DNA of 8,685 nucleotides from Oscillospiraceae bacterium (GCA_009782665.1 WRIP01000041.1:1-8685), one strand, 5' to 3'; positions 1-7,159 are shown, numbered from the stretch's first letter. Notes: a model not told the origin generated them from the sequence alone. Numbers and translations are program-made.

Positions 1-254
1 ATACGCTTTTTGGTTCTAGGCCGTCTCTTTTTCTGTTTTTCTTCAGTATTCTCGGTCAACGTTGCACTCCCTGCGGTCGCTTCGGTCAGCTCGGTCAGCG
101 TTGCACTCCCTACGGTCGCTTCGTTCCCTTCGGAATTCCCTTCGCTCCCTGCGGTCGCTTCGGTCAGCTCTGCATTCCCTACACTCCCTGCGGTCGCTAC
201 GGTCGGTTCCTCTTTGAAGATATGTTTTTCTTCTTGCTCTTTTTTCTTTGCCAC
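1..254 (-). CDS. N-terminal fragment of a probable LCP (LytR-CpsA-Psr) family protein, cut by the window edge
   Basis: The frame opens at a GTG (254-252) and stays open to the window edge, giving 84 complete codons. A GGAG at 267-264 sits 9 nt before the GTG, inside the end of yqeK, and only 4 nt separate the yqeK stop from this start, so translation is probably coupled. The protein begins with a charged segment (MAKKKEQEEKHIFKEE), continues with four tandem 13-residue repeats (residues 19-70), and then a basic stretch (KKRRPRTKKR, about 75-84). A basic stretch of this kind typically precedes a single membrane anchor whose N-terminus is cytoplasmic. No catalytic domain is visible. The LCP assignment is inference: in many Bacillota an LCP gene follows yqeK, and LCP proteins, which transfer anionic polymers to peptidoglycan, have such a tail before their transmembrane helix. 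The reading frame is well supported; the family call is moderate. Confidence 0.62.
   Translation of the reverse strand, partial: MAKKKEQEEKHIFKEEPTVATAGSVGNAELTEATAGSEGNSEGNEATVGSATLTELTEATAGSATLTENTEEKQKKRRPRTKKR
45..200 (-). repeat. Four in-frame 39-bp tandem repeats coding a 13-residue unit
   Basis: Read on the minus strand in the frame of the GTG-started gene, this stretch encodes four consecutive 13-residue units: VATAGSVGNAELT (200-162), EATAGSEGNSEGN (161-123), EATVGSATLTELT (122-84) and EATAGSATLTENT (83-45). The consensus core is xATAGS. At DNA level, plus-strand 52-84 and 91-123 match at 31 of 33 positions with a 39-nt offset, so the last two copies look like the most recent duplication. 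The array is GC-rich against a more AT-rich neighbourhood. The units follow one another without spacers and keep the frame, which points to repeat expansion within a coding region. A disordered, Ala/Thr/Gly/Glu-rich cytoplasmic linker is the likely product. Confidence 0.85.
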
Positions 255-258
255 TCTT

Positions 259-852
259 CTATTCTCCAATAATAGTGAGGTTATCTGCTAAATAATTATA
301 TGCCTCTATTGAGTCATAGTGTATGATACGGTTTTGGTTTACGAGGTGCTGCAACTGTTTCTTTATAGTTACATATACTGCCAAATCGAGTGTATGTTCC
401 TGCTTTCGACCATCAAACAATATAGTAATGACCTCATCTTTATGTTCATTGATACGATCCTCCGAGATGAAATCGGCCAGAAACACAATTTTCTCGAGCA
501 GATTCATATTAGCTTTTCCGGTGGTATGACAACGAATTGCTGAAGCAATATGCTCATCCAATCCGTACTTTTCTTTAACATATTCGGCTCCAGCATAACT
601 GTGCCATACCGAAGGACAGTCGCCTAGATTAGTTTTTTCGATTGTATCAGAACCCCGAATCATTTGCAATAAATCGGGTTTGTTCATCTCCTTACATATA
701 TCGTGTAGCAACCCTGCCAGCTCTGCTTTTTCAGTATCTTCTCCGAACCGCTTGGCAAGCTTAACGGCTGCGTCAGCGACGGCTAAGGTGTGTTGATATC
801 GTTCATCCGAAAGTGCTTTACGAGCTTCTTTCTTTGCCTTCTTAGCTTTCAT
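259..852 (-). CDS. yqeK: YqeK, HD-domain symmetrical Ap4A hydrolase
   Basis: The product has 197 residues and matches the YqeK family of HD-superfamily phosphohydrolases, known to split diadenosine tetraphosphate symmetrically into two ADP. Metal-site residues are visible: His21 (RYQH), the HD pair at 50-51 (LLHDICKE), His84 (VWHSYAGAEY), His109 (AIRCHTTGK) and Asp127 (FLADFISEDR). The frame stays open upstream to 930, but that extension overlaps the end of nadD and adds a segment unlike the family. I therefore start at the ATG at 852, which has AAGGAT about 6 nt upstream and leaves 10 nt after the nadD stop. The N-terminus is very Lys/Ala-rich (MKAKKAKKEARKAL). It lies between nadD and a probable LCP gene, a common order in Bacillota. 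Family assignment is confident; the Ap4A activity is family knowledge. Confidence 0.93.
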   Translation of the reverse strand: MKAKKAKKEARKALSDERYQHTLAVADAAVKLAKRFGEDTEKAELAGLLHDICKEMNKPDLLQMIRGSDTIEKTNLGDCPSVWHSYAGAEYVKEKYGLDEHIASAIRCHTTGKANMNLLEKIVFLADFISEDRINEHKDEVITILFDGRKQEHTLDLAVYVTIKKQLQHLVNQNRIIHYDSIEAYNYLADNLTIIGE

Positions 853-862
853 ACTTCTATCC

Positions 863-1459
863 TTATATATACAGGCTATTTTTCTTGATATATGCCAATA
901 CGCTATCATCAAGATACTCACCGACATCACGTATATTATGTATTGCTTCCCTTAGTTGACTTGAGCTGATTACAATAGGGTTAGACTTCATAAATCGGAT
1001 TTTGGCTCCCTCTTGTTTCAGACAGTCGATGGCATCCTTAAACTCGGTATCATCCTGCTCCCGAGCTGCTACTACTAATGTGACTTTTGCCAGAATCCGT
1101 CGATATCTGCTCCAGGTACTAAAGCTTATGACCATATCTGAACCGATAAGCAGATATATGTCATATCCTTTGTAGGACTTTTCTATCCACTTTATCGTCT
1201 TAATCGTGTAGTTCTTTTTCCTCTTTCCTCTGTTTTCGATTCCGCTGAGTTTTACTGTATCGAGTGAAGTGAACACCTTCGCCATGTTGAAGCGATGAGA
1301 GAATGATATATCTCCGCTGACTTTGTGAGGAGATACAGAGGTCGGCAACACCAAAGTAACTGCCGGTTTTACATTCTCTATGGCTTGTTCCAGCAGCTGC
1401 ATATGCCCGCGATGCGGAGGATTAAAAGCTCCACCGAATATTAAGAGTCTTTTGTTCAT
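863..1459 (-). CDS. nadD: Nicotinate-nucleotide adenylyltransferase NadD
   Basis: The 198-residue product is a nucleotidyltransferase of the NadD type, which joins nicotinate mononucleotide and ATP to give deamido-NAD, a late step of NAD synthesis in the cytoplasm. The N-terminal ATP-binding motif is complete: GGAFNPPHRGH at residues 9-19, with both His residues of HxGH. The family GSD signature is at 106-108, and the second phosphate-binding motif ISSSQLR is at 164-170. Length is usual for the family. The ATG at 1459 has AAGGAAG a few bases upstream and follows the yhbY stop by 17 nt. Its stop is 10 nt before yqeK, the frequent Bacillota partner. Nothing is missing or odd. Confidence 0.96.
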   Translation of the reverse strand: MNKRLLIFGGAFNPPHRGHMQLLEQAIENVKPAVTLVLPTSVSPHKVSGDISFSHRFNMAKVFTSLDTVKLSGIENRGKRKKNYTIKTIKWIEKSYKGYDIYLLIGSDMVISFSTWSRYRRILAKVTLVVAAREQDDTEFKDAIDCLKQEGAKIRFMKSNPIVISSSQLREAIHNIRDVGEYLDDSVLAYIKKNSLYI

Positions 1460-1476
1460 TCAACTTCCTTTTCGCT

Positions 1477-1764
1477 TTACTCGACGTCATAGTTGTTAAG
1501 CTTGTTGTTTCTGCGGTAGATTATTAAACGACGACCGATAACCTGCACCGGTTGAGCATCAAGCTGAGATATCAGTATCTCCATCGCTTCGCTTGCGGTG
1601 AGCAGTGAAGACTCATGCACCGTTATCTTTATCAATTCCCGTGCGGTCAAGACTTCGTCTATTCCCTTTAGTTGATTTTCATCCAGATTGTTTTTGCCTA
1701 TCTGAAAGATAGGCTCGAATCGGTTAGCTGCTTTTCTGAGTGCAGCACGTTGTTTAGAGGTCAT
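1477..1764 (-). CDS. yhbY: YhbY-family ribosome-associated RNA-binding protein (CRM domain)
   Basis: The 95-residue product is a stand-alone CRM (CRS1-YhbY) domain. Characteristic segments are FEPIFQIGKNNLDENQLKGI (residues 16-35), ARELIKITV (41-49) and the C-terminal QVIGRRLIIYRRN (74-86). Family members bind RNA and are associated with pre-50S ribosomal particles in bacteria, so a role in large-subunit assembly is the likely one. The ATG overlaps the rdgB stop in an ATGA arrangement (1764-1761), a sign of translational coupling; an AAAGG within the rdgB C-terminal codons serves as ribosome binding site. The length is normal for the family and no residue looks aberrant. Confidence 0.94.
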   Translation of the reverse strand: MTSKQRAALRKAANRFEPIFQIGKNNLDENQLKGIDEVLTARELIKITVHESSLLTASEAMEILISQLDAQPVQVIGRRLIIYRRNNKLNNYDVE

Positions 1765-2366
1765 ATGTTTCCTTTCATCCTTCTTATCTTTCTCAGTTTG
1801 AATGCTAATTTCCTGAGTGCTCTACCACGATGAGAGATCTCATTTTTTTGTCTATCGGTCAGTTGTGCAAAACTCCGATTGCCTTGGATATAGAACACGG
1901 GGTCGTATCCGAAACCATTACTACCCCGCTTCTCGAATCCTATTCGCCCTCTGGTGTATCCCAGTGCTGAGATAATGTCACCATCCGGCAGTATGGTGAC
2001 AACCGATGATACAAACCATGCGGTTCTGTCGTCGTATTCCACCGTTTTCATTTCTTCAAGTAACTTGTCAATATTCGCCTCATCGGTACTGTTAGGTCCT
2101 GCATATCGTGCGGTATATACTCCGGGAGCTCCTGACAGTGCCTCGACCATCAAACCCGAATCCTCGGCTATCACCCCCAAAGGGGTCAGTGCCTTGAATG
2201 CCTGTGCCTTAATGAGGGCATTGCCGAAAAAACTATCGGCTGTCTCCTCAGGGTTACTTTTAAGTGCATACTCTGTTGCTGAGACAGCATCGTGACCGAT
2301 GCCTTCGAGTATATTCGTTATCTCTTTAAGTTTTTTTGCGTTGTTGGATGCGACGATAAATGTCAT
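1761..2366 (-). CDS. rdgB: RdgB/HAM1 non-canonical purine NTP pyrophosphatase
   Basis: The 201-residue product belongs to the HAM1/RdgB family, which hydrolyses XTP, ITP and dITP to the monophosphate plus pyrophosphate and so keeps deaminated purines out of DNA and RNA. Visible motifs in order: ASNNAKKLKEI at 6-16 (substrate phosphate binding), the ET..SF..NA..KA pattern at 41-54, AEDSGL at 67-72 with the catalytic Asp69, GAPGVYTARYAG at 79-90, GFGYDP at 151-156 and ISHRGRAL at 177-184. Some well-known members read DDSG where this one reads EDSG; Glu at the first position also occurs in the family, so activity is expected. The ATG at 2366 has AAAGG about 9 nt upstream and lies 12 nt after the ftsY stop. 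The C-terminus is unusually basic (RKIRRMKGN), partly because it carries the yhbY ribosome binding site. Confidence 0.96.
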   Translation of the reverse strand: MTFIVASNNAKKLKEITNILEGIGHDAVSATEYALKSNPEETADSFFGNALIKAQAFKALTPLGVIAEDSGLMVEALSGAPGVYTARYAGPNSTDEANIDKLLEEMKTVEYDDRTAWFVSSVVTILPDGDIISALGYTRGRIGFEKRGSNGFGYDPVFYIQGNRSFAQLTDRQKNEISHRGRALRKLAFKLRKIRRMKGNI

Positions 2367-2378
2367 TGAGATATACCT

Positions 2379-3263
2379 TTAAGAAAACAATGCGGTTGCA
2401 AATGCAACTGGATCGAACTCAAGCAGATCATCCAATGCCTCTCCTACCCCTATGTATCTGACTGGAATGCCGAGTTTTTGTTTAATGGCAATAACCGAAC
2501 CGCCTTTGGCAGTTCCGTCTAGTTTAGTCAGTACAATACCGCTGACACCGGCATCTACCGCAAACTGTGCAGCTTGCGACAACGCATTCTGTCCAGTCAC
2601 CGAATCTATGACCAACAATACCTCGAGTGATGCCACAGAACACGCCTTCTTGACTGTTCTGGTCATCTTGGACAGTTCTTCCATTAGGTTCTTTTTTGTG
2701 TGCAGTCTGCCTGCGGTATCACAGATGACCACATCGACCTTTCGTGCAACCGCACTGCTCACCGCATCATATATGACACTGGAGGGATCGTTTGCACCTC
2801 GAATTATTGTCACATCACTGCGGTCTGCCCAAATTTCTAACTGTTCGACTGCTGCGGCACGAAATGTATCGGCAGCTGCTAATATTACACTTTTACCTTG
2901 ATTCTTGAAGAGGTATGCGAGTTTACCGGAGGTAGTGGTTTTACCCGATCCATTGACCCCTATCATCAGTATGACTTTTAGGGTTGATTCAACATTTTGC
3001 TCACTGTCAGCAGTTAGCATTTCGGTGACTATCGAGATGAGTTCATTTCTGGCCAGTTCGACATCGGTAATGAGTAGTTGCTTTACCTTTGCTCGAAGCG
3101 CAGCGACTATTGAGGTTGCTGTCTCATATCCTGTATCAGCAAGAATGAGTTGCTCCTCCAACTGGTCGAAGAAATCATCATCGAGTTTTTGGGAGGAGAA
3201 GGTAAATCTTGCGGTATCCAATGTTTTTTTGAGAGTGTTCTTTATACGTTCGAAAAAAGTCAT
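2379..3263 (-). CDS. ftsY: Signal recognition particle receptor FtsY
   Basis: The 294-residue product is the SRP-family GTPase that receives Ffh-ribosome complexes at the membrane. A short four-helix N domain (about 1-90, with LADTGYETA near 41-49) precedes the G domain. Visible G elements: GVNGSGKTTT P-loop at 102-111, DTFRAAA of the insertion box at 132-138, DTAGR at 182-186, TKLDG at 246-250 and the closing GVGE at 272-275. The FtsY-type IGVGE and GVNGSGKTTT distinguish it from Ffh. There is no acidic A domain, and the protein is short, as expected for many Gram-positive FtsY proteins, so membrane contact would rest on the basic N-terminal helix (FFERIKNTLKKTLDTARF). An AGGAAAG precedes the ATG. 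It follows smc by 15 nt, the classical smc-ftsY pairing. Confidence 0.97.
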   Translation of the reverse strand: MTFFERIKNTLKKTLDTARFTFSSQKLDDDFFDQLEEQLILADTGYETATSIVAALRAKVKQLLITDVELARNELISIVTEMLTADSEQNVESTLKVILMIGVNGSGKTTTSGKLAYLFKNQGKSVILAAADTFRAAAVEQLEIWADRSDVTIIRGANDPSSVIYDAVSSAVARKVDVVICDTAGRLHTKKNLMEELSKMTRTVKKACSVASLEVLLVIDSVTGQNALSQAAQFAVDAGVSGIVLTKLDGTAKGGSVIAIKQKLGIPVRYIGVGEALDDLLEFDPVAFATALFS

Positions 3264-3278
3264 ATTTCTTTCCTGTCT

Positions 3279-6200
3279 TTAGTTACTCACGATGAGGGTA
3301 GCTTCGCTTGCGGTCAACTTCAATACCTTAGACACACCCTCCTCCTGCATGGTGACCCCGTATAGTACATCGGCAGCCTGCATGGTTCCACGTCGATGGG
3401 TGATGGATATGAGTTGGGTATCGGAGACTAGCCTCGCTAGGTAGGAGGCAAATCGCTGTACATTGATCTCATCCAGAGCACTATCGATCTCATCGAGCAC
3501 GCAGAAGGGAGCAGGATTGACACTGAGTATGGCGAAGTATAGGGCGATGGAGACGAGTGCTTGCTCTCCACCCGAGAGTAAGGTCAGATTCTTTATGACC
3601 TTTCCGGGAGGTTGGACATCGATGTCGATGTCACATCCTAGTATATCCGACTCGTCTGAGAGTGACAGTGAGGCACTCCCACCCGAGAACATCTCTACGA
3701 ACACCATACCAAAACTACTGTTGATGGCTTCAAAGCTGGCGATGAAGAGGGTTCTCATCTCTTTGGTTATTGAGTCGATGATCGAGATGAGCTTTTGCTT
3801 GGATTGAATGACATCCTCTAGCTGAGTGGTGAGTGTCGAATGACGCAGTTCTACCTCCTTGTATTCCTCTATTGCTCCGACATAGACGGTTCCGAGCGCT
3901 CGTATCTGACGTTGCAGTTGCGATACATCCTGTCGCAGTTCAGTTATGGAACTGAACTCCACACATAACTCAGAAGCTTCTGAACGGGTCAATTCGTAGT
4001 CTTCCCAGAGGCTGGCTACGGCATTATCATAATCTCTGCCTAAAGATTCCTTGCGTTCTTGTAAACGCGAAATCTCTGCTGCTAAATCTTCGCGAAGTTT
4101 AGTCTTCTGATTCTGTTGCTCACGCTTTTCGTTTCCGCTACCTTCCAGCTGAAGACGTTCTTCGACTGCGTCTGCGATAGTTGCTTCCAGTGCAAGGATG
4201 TTTTGCCTTTCTACTTCAAGCAGCTTCTGCTTATCGATTATAGCAGCTTCATTTGAGTCAAGTTGTTGCTGCAAAGCCTCTAGCAGCTGTAGGATATCCT
4301 CCACCCGTGTCTGTTCGGTCACAAGACCCGAACGGATTGTCTCGATGCTCACCTCGAGTATCTCGACATCCTTGCTGCTCTCGATCATCCGTATTTTTTT
4401 CGTCAGCAACAGCTCATTTAACTCTTCTCGTCTTAAGATAAAGGCTTCGCTGGATGAAACGGCTGCAGTTGCTGTGAGTTTATGCTGCTCTATTCGTTGT
4501 TCTATCTCTTGTTGTTCTATCTTCGCCTGTTCTATGTCATTAAAAGCCTCAATGATGGTAGATTCTGTATGCTGCTTTTCTTCGGATAATCTTTCCTGCG
4601 ACACAACTGATGCTTGTAGCTCATCCGACATGAAGTGTAGTTCCGAGTCGATTCTGATTCGGTCTGCAGACAACTGTAGTAGGTCCGCATCGATGACGGT
4701 GAGTGAGGCTTCCACACTTGTGAGTTGTTGTCTGAGCTCATCGATTTTGGGTGTCAGGTCGGAAACTACTGATGAGATTCTTGTGTGCTCAACAGTTAAG
4801 CTATCTATTTCGCTTCTACGGCTGAAAACACCTGCAGTACGGGAAGTAAAACCTCCGGTGAATGAACCACCGGCATTGATGACCTGCCCGTCCGTGGTAA
4901 CCACACGGTTGCGATAGTTCAGTTTCTTGGCTACCTGTGACGCCGAATCGATATCCTCAGTGATGATGATTCTTCCGAGAAGGTTACTCACCACGTTTTC
5001 GTATCTACCGTCGTATGTGACAAGAGATGACGCTACCCCGATTACCCCATCGATTGAAGTAATATCCCGAGCATTGAAGGATGAGGGTTGTACTGTATCG
5101 AGTGGCAGGAAGGTGGCTCTTCCGGTTCGGCTATCACGCAACATGCGTATCGCATCCTTTGCAGCCTGTTCGTCGGATACCACGATGTTCTGCATACCTG
5201 CACCTAATGCCGTCTCGATGGCAATTTCACACCCCTTATTGATGGTGAGTAAGGAGGAAATCGGTCCGATGATTCCGCGTATGGTTCCCGAACGTGAAGC
5301 CTCAATCACCGATCTCACACTCGGAGCATAGCCTTCCATGTTTCGTTCCATACCTTCCAATGCTTCGATGCGAACGGTTATCTCATTGCGACGTTGTTCA
5401 GCGAGGTGAAGTTCAGACTCGAGAGAATTAAGATTTTCAATCAGCAGATTTTGCTTCATGAGATATCCGTTTTTCTGATTCTGATCGGATGTCATCGCTT
5501 GTTGATTCTCCGAGCTGAACTCTTTGAGTTCTTTCAGTCGCTCGGATAACTCCTCCACCCGGCTTGCTATCTGTGGGAGTTGTTGGTCAAGAGACTCAAC
5601 GTGTCTCGAGTTTATCTCGGTTTCTGATTGCCTTGAGGCAACCTTTAATTTGAGCTCGGTCAGTCGATCCTGCAACTCCAGAATATGCTCGGTTATCTGA
5701 GCACTTGCGGTATCGCGTTCGGAGCTTTCATCTGAAAGCAGATCCAGCAGTATTTGGGTTTCGTCTATTTCACCCTGAATCGACAGGAGATTAGCTTTTT
5801 GAGCGGTCAGCTGTTGCTGTTGAAGCGACAGTTTTTGATTCATATCGCTATCGCTGAGCGTGAGACTGTCCCTATTGTCACTGAGCATCGTTTCGCGTTC
5901 TTTTAGATGTAGTATATCATTCTCCAGCATCGCCAGACTGCGTTCCAGCGAGGTGATGGTCAAGTTGGCTTCCGCAATGGTTTCATTGGCTTGATTTGTG
6001 ATGCGGATTAGCTCTACATTCCGTTCGTAGTTGGACTGGAACTCGTCATCAATATCCTTAATCTCTAACTCGATGTTATTGTAGTCTAGCTGCGCAATGG
6101 CAATCCTATCCTCTTGGTCATGTACACTCTTTCGGGTGCGTTCGATTGTATCGCAGTAGAGGGTAATCTGTAACTCTCGTTGCTGCTTTGCCAGCTCGAG

Positions 6201-6848
6201 AAACTTATGTGCCTTTTCACTCTGAACCTTGAGTGGTCCCAGATGGGTAGTGAGTTCACCTAAGATATCGGTAAGTCGGGAGATGTTATCCTCGGTCTGT
6301 ATTAGCTTGCGTTCAGCTTCGTTTTTGCGGAATCGGAATTTGCTAATCCCTGAGGCTTCTTCAAGAATCTCCCTTCGGTTGGCAGTATTGCGTGAAGCGA
6401 CTATATCAGAAATACGTCCCTGTTCGATGATGGAGTATCCATATCTCGACAGACCAGTATCCATGAAGGTCTCCCGTACATCTCTGAGGCGTACGATATT
6501 TCCATTCAGAAGATACTCACTGTCACCACTGCGGTAGTACCGCCTTGTCACGGTGATCTCGTCTCCGAGATCGACAATGCGGTTATCCGTGTTGTCCAAA
6601 CATAATGTAACAAGAGCATATCCCATCGGGTTACGTAGTCTCGTACCACCGAAGATGACATCCTCCATCTTTCCACTCCGCAGACTCTTACTGCTTTGTT
6701 CTCCTAAAACCCAACGAACGGCATCCGAGATATTGCTCTTTCCGCTGCCGTTAGGTCCGACAATTGCCGTTATCTCACGTCCGAAGGTCAGTTTGGTTTT
6801 ATCGGGGAATGATTTAAACCCCTGTATCTCTAGATATTTTAAGTACAA
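3279..6848 (-). CDS. smc: Chromosome segregation ATPase Smc
   Basis: The 1189-residue product is a full-length bacterial Smc, the condensin ATPase that with ScpA/ScpB compacts and resolves newly replicated origins. The N-terminal head has the Walker A GPNGSGKSN at 31-39 and the arginine-finger region SLRSGKMEDVIFGGT at 55-69. A first coiled coil (about 170-500) leads to the hinge at about 505-670, ending with the conserved glycines NAGGSFTGG (658-666). The second coiled coil runs to about 1030. The C-terminal head has the signature LSGGEQ at 1091-1096, Walker B FCVLDE with catalytic Glu1120, the D-loop SALDE and a His switch at 1151 (THRR). All ATPase motifs are intact. Translation starts at TTG (6848-6846): an in-frame TAA at 6863-6861 excludes any earlier start, and the encoded MYLKYLEIQGFKSF matches the family N-terminus. 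It heads the operon. Confidence 0.98.
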   Translation of the reverse strand: MYLKYLEIQGFKSFPDKTKLTFGREITAIVGPNGSGKSNISDAVRWVLGEQSSKSLRSGKMEDVIFGGTRLRNPMGYALVTLCLDNTDNRIVDLGDEITVTRRYYRSGDSEYLLNGNIVRLRDVRETFMDTGLSRYGYSIIEQGRISDIVASRNTANRREILEEASGISKFRFRKNEAERKLIQTEDNISRLTDILGELTTHLGPLKVQSEKAHKFLELAKQQRELQITLYCDTIERTRKSVHDQEDRIAIAQLDYNNIELEIKDIDDEFQSNYERNVELIRITNQANETIAEANLTITSLERSLAMLENDILHLKERETMLSDNRDSLTLSDSDMNQKLSLQQQQLTAQKANLLSIQGEIDETQILLDLLSDESSERDTASAQITEHILELQDRLTELKLKVASRQSETEINSRHVESLDQQLPQIASRVEELSERLKELKEFSSENQQAMTSDQNQKNGYLMKQNLLIENLNSLESELHLAEQRRNEITVRIEALEGMERNMEGYAPSVRSVIEASRSGTIRGIIGPISSLLTINKGCEIAIETALGAGMQNIVVSDEQAAKDAIRMLRDSRTGRATFLPLDTVQPSSFNARDITSIDGVIGVASSLVTYDGRYENVVSNLLGRIIITEDIDSASQVAKKLNYRNRVVTTDGQVINAGGSFTGGFTSRTAGVFSRRSEIDSLTVEHTRISSVVSDLTPKIDELRQQLTSVEASLTVIDADLLQLSADRIRIDSELHFMSDELQASVVSQERLSEEKQHTESTIIEAFNDIEQAKIEQQEIEQRIEQHKLTATAAVSSSEAFILRREELNELLLTKKIRMIESSKDVEILEVSIETIRSGLVTEQTRVEDILQLLEALQQQLDSNEAAIIDKQKLLEVERQNILALEATIADAVEERLQLEGSGNEKREQQNQKTKLREDLAAEISRLQERKESLGRDYDNAVASLWEDYELTRSEASELCVEFSSITELRQDVSQLQRQIRALGTVYVGAIEEYKEVELRHSTLTTQLEDVIQSKQKLISIIDSITKEMRTLFIASFEAINSSFGMVFVEMFSGGSASLSLSDESDILGCDIDIDVQPPGKVIKNLTLLSGGEQALVSIALYFAILSVNPAPFCVLDEIDSALDEINVQRFASYLARLVSDTQLISITHRRGTMQAADVLYGVTMQEEGVSKVLKLTASEATLIVSN

Positions 6849-6856
6849 ACGGTCTG

Positions 6857-6862
6857 CTCCTT
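6857..6862 (-). promoter_or_regulatory. Ribosome binding site fixing the TTG start of smc
   Basis: AAGGAG on the minus strand lies 8 nt upstream of the TTG at 6848. Its first two bases overlap the in-frame TAA at 6863-6861. Good spacing, the blocking stop and the canonical Smc N-terminus that follows together decide this start. Confidence 0.85.
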
Positions 6863-6894
6863 ATATCTGTTTGTAGTGATTTTACCCAGGTCAT

Positions 6895-6921
6895 ATTATC
6901 ATATATGGCTATTATTGTCAC
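6895..6921 (-). promoter_or_regulatory. Weak candidate sigma-A-type promoter for smc
   Basis: On the minus strand GTGACA (6921-6916) matches TTGACA at five of six positions and GATAAT (6900-6895) matches TATAAT at five of six, with a 15-nt spacer, shorter than the ideal 17. It would give a leader of roughly 40 nt before the TTG. A rival pair is TTGACT (7007-7002) and TTAAAT (6983-6978) with an 18-nt spacer. In AT-rich DNA such matches arise easily, so neither is secure. Confidence 0.22.
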
Positions 6922-6974
6922 TCTTTAATGCATTGTGATTTTTTGGGGTGTTGGTATATGACGACCATTTGCAG

Positions 6975-6987
6975 CTCATTTAATGAG
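6975..6987. repeat. 13-bp palindrome in the smc upstream region
   Basis: CTCATTTAATGAG is a perfect 6-bp inverted repeat around one central base. It overlaps the -10-like TTAAAT of the upstream candidate smc promoter, which is where a repressor dimer could bind. The sequence shows the symmetry; an operator role is only a guess. Confidence 0.3.
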
Positions 6988-7090
6988 AATATCATAGAGT
7001 AAGTCAAAATATCAGTACTTCAGGGAGACATTGTGTTTTTTAGTAGAACTCACTGTGTACTACTATGGCTGATACTGAAATTTGCAAGGC

Positions 7091-7159
7091 ATATCAAATA
7101 ATTAGAGACACTAAACCAATCCTTGATGAATCAAAGATTGATTTAGTGTCTTTTGATAT
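7091..7159. repeat. Large imperfect inverted repeat (stem-loop) in the intergenic region
   Basis: Arms 7106-7121 and 7136-7151 are complementary over 16 bp with one mismatch, which is a G-U wobble in minus-strand RNA. Inside the loop, TTGAT (7123-7127) and ATCAA (7130-7134) form a further stem. Outside, ATATCAAA (7091-7098) pairs with TTTGATAT (7152-7159), leaving a 7-nt one-sided bulge. On the plus strand the main stem ends in TCTTTT, so it could act as a weak terminator in that direction. On the minus strand, the direction of the flanking genes, no U-run follows. It could be a transcript-end structure for the glycosyltransferase mRNA, a regulator site or a miniature-element remnant. Confidence 0.6.

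Noticed and set aside
45..200. CRISPR-like array
   Set aside because: The units abut with no unique spacers, have a 39-nt period that preserves the coding frame, and no cas gene is present.
10..291. Plus-strand 93-codon ORF over the left-edge repeats
   Set aside because: The 39-bp repeat period and lack of stops keep this frame open artificially. The peptide is a Val/Ser/Ala/Pro reiteration, it overlaps the yqeK end, and the minus-strand frame has an RBS, coupling to yqeK and a sensible charged N-terminus.
853..930. N-terminal extension of YqeK to 930
   Set aside because: It overlaps the nadD C-terminus, lacks a good RBS, and adds a sequence unlike the family; the ATG at 852 has AAGGAT upstream.
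4198..4917. 239-codon plus-strand ORF inside smc
   Set aside because: A Ser/Cys-rich antisense shadow of the Smc coiled-coil codons, with no family resemblance; the other plus-strand frames in smc, ftsY and rdgB are of the same kind.
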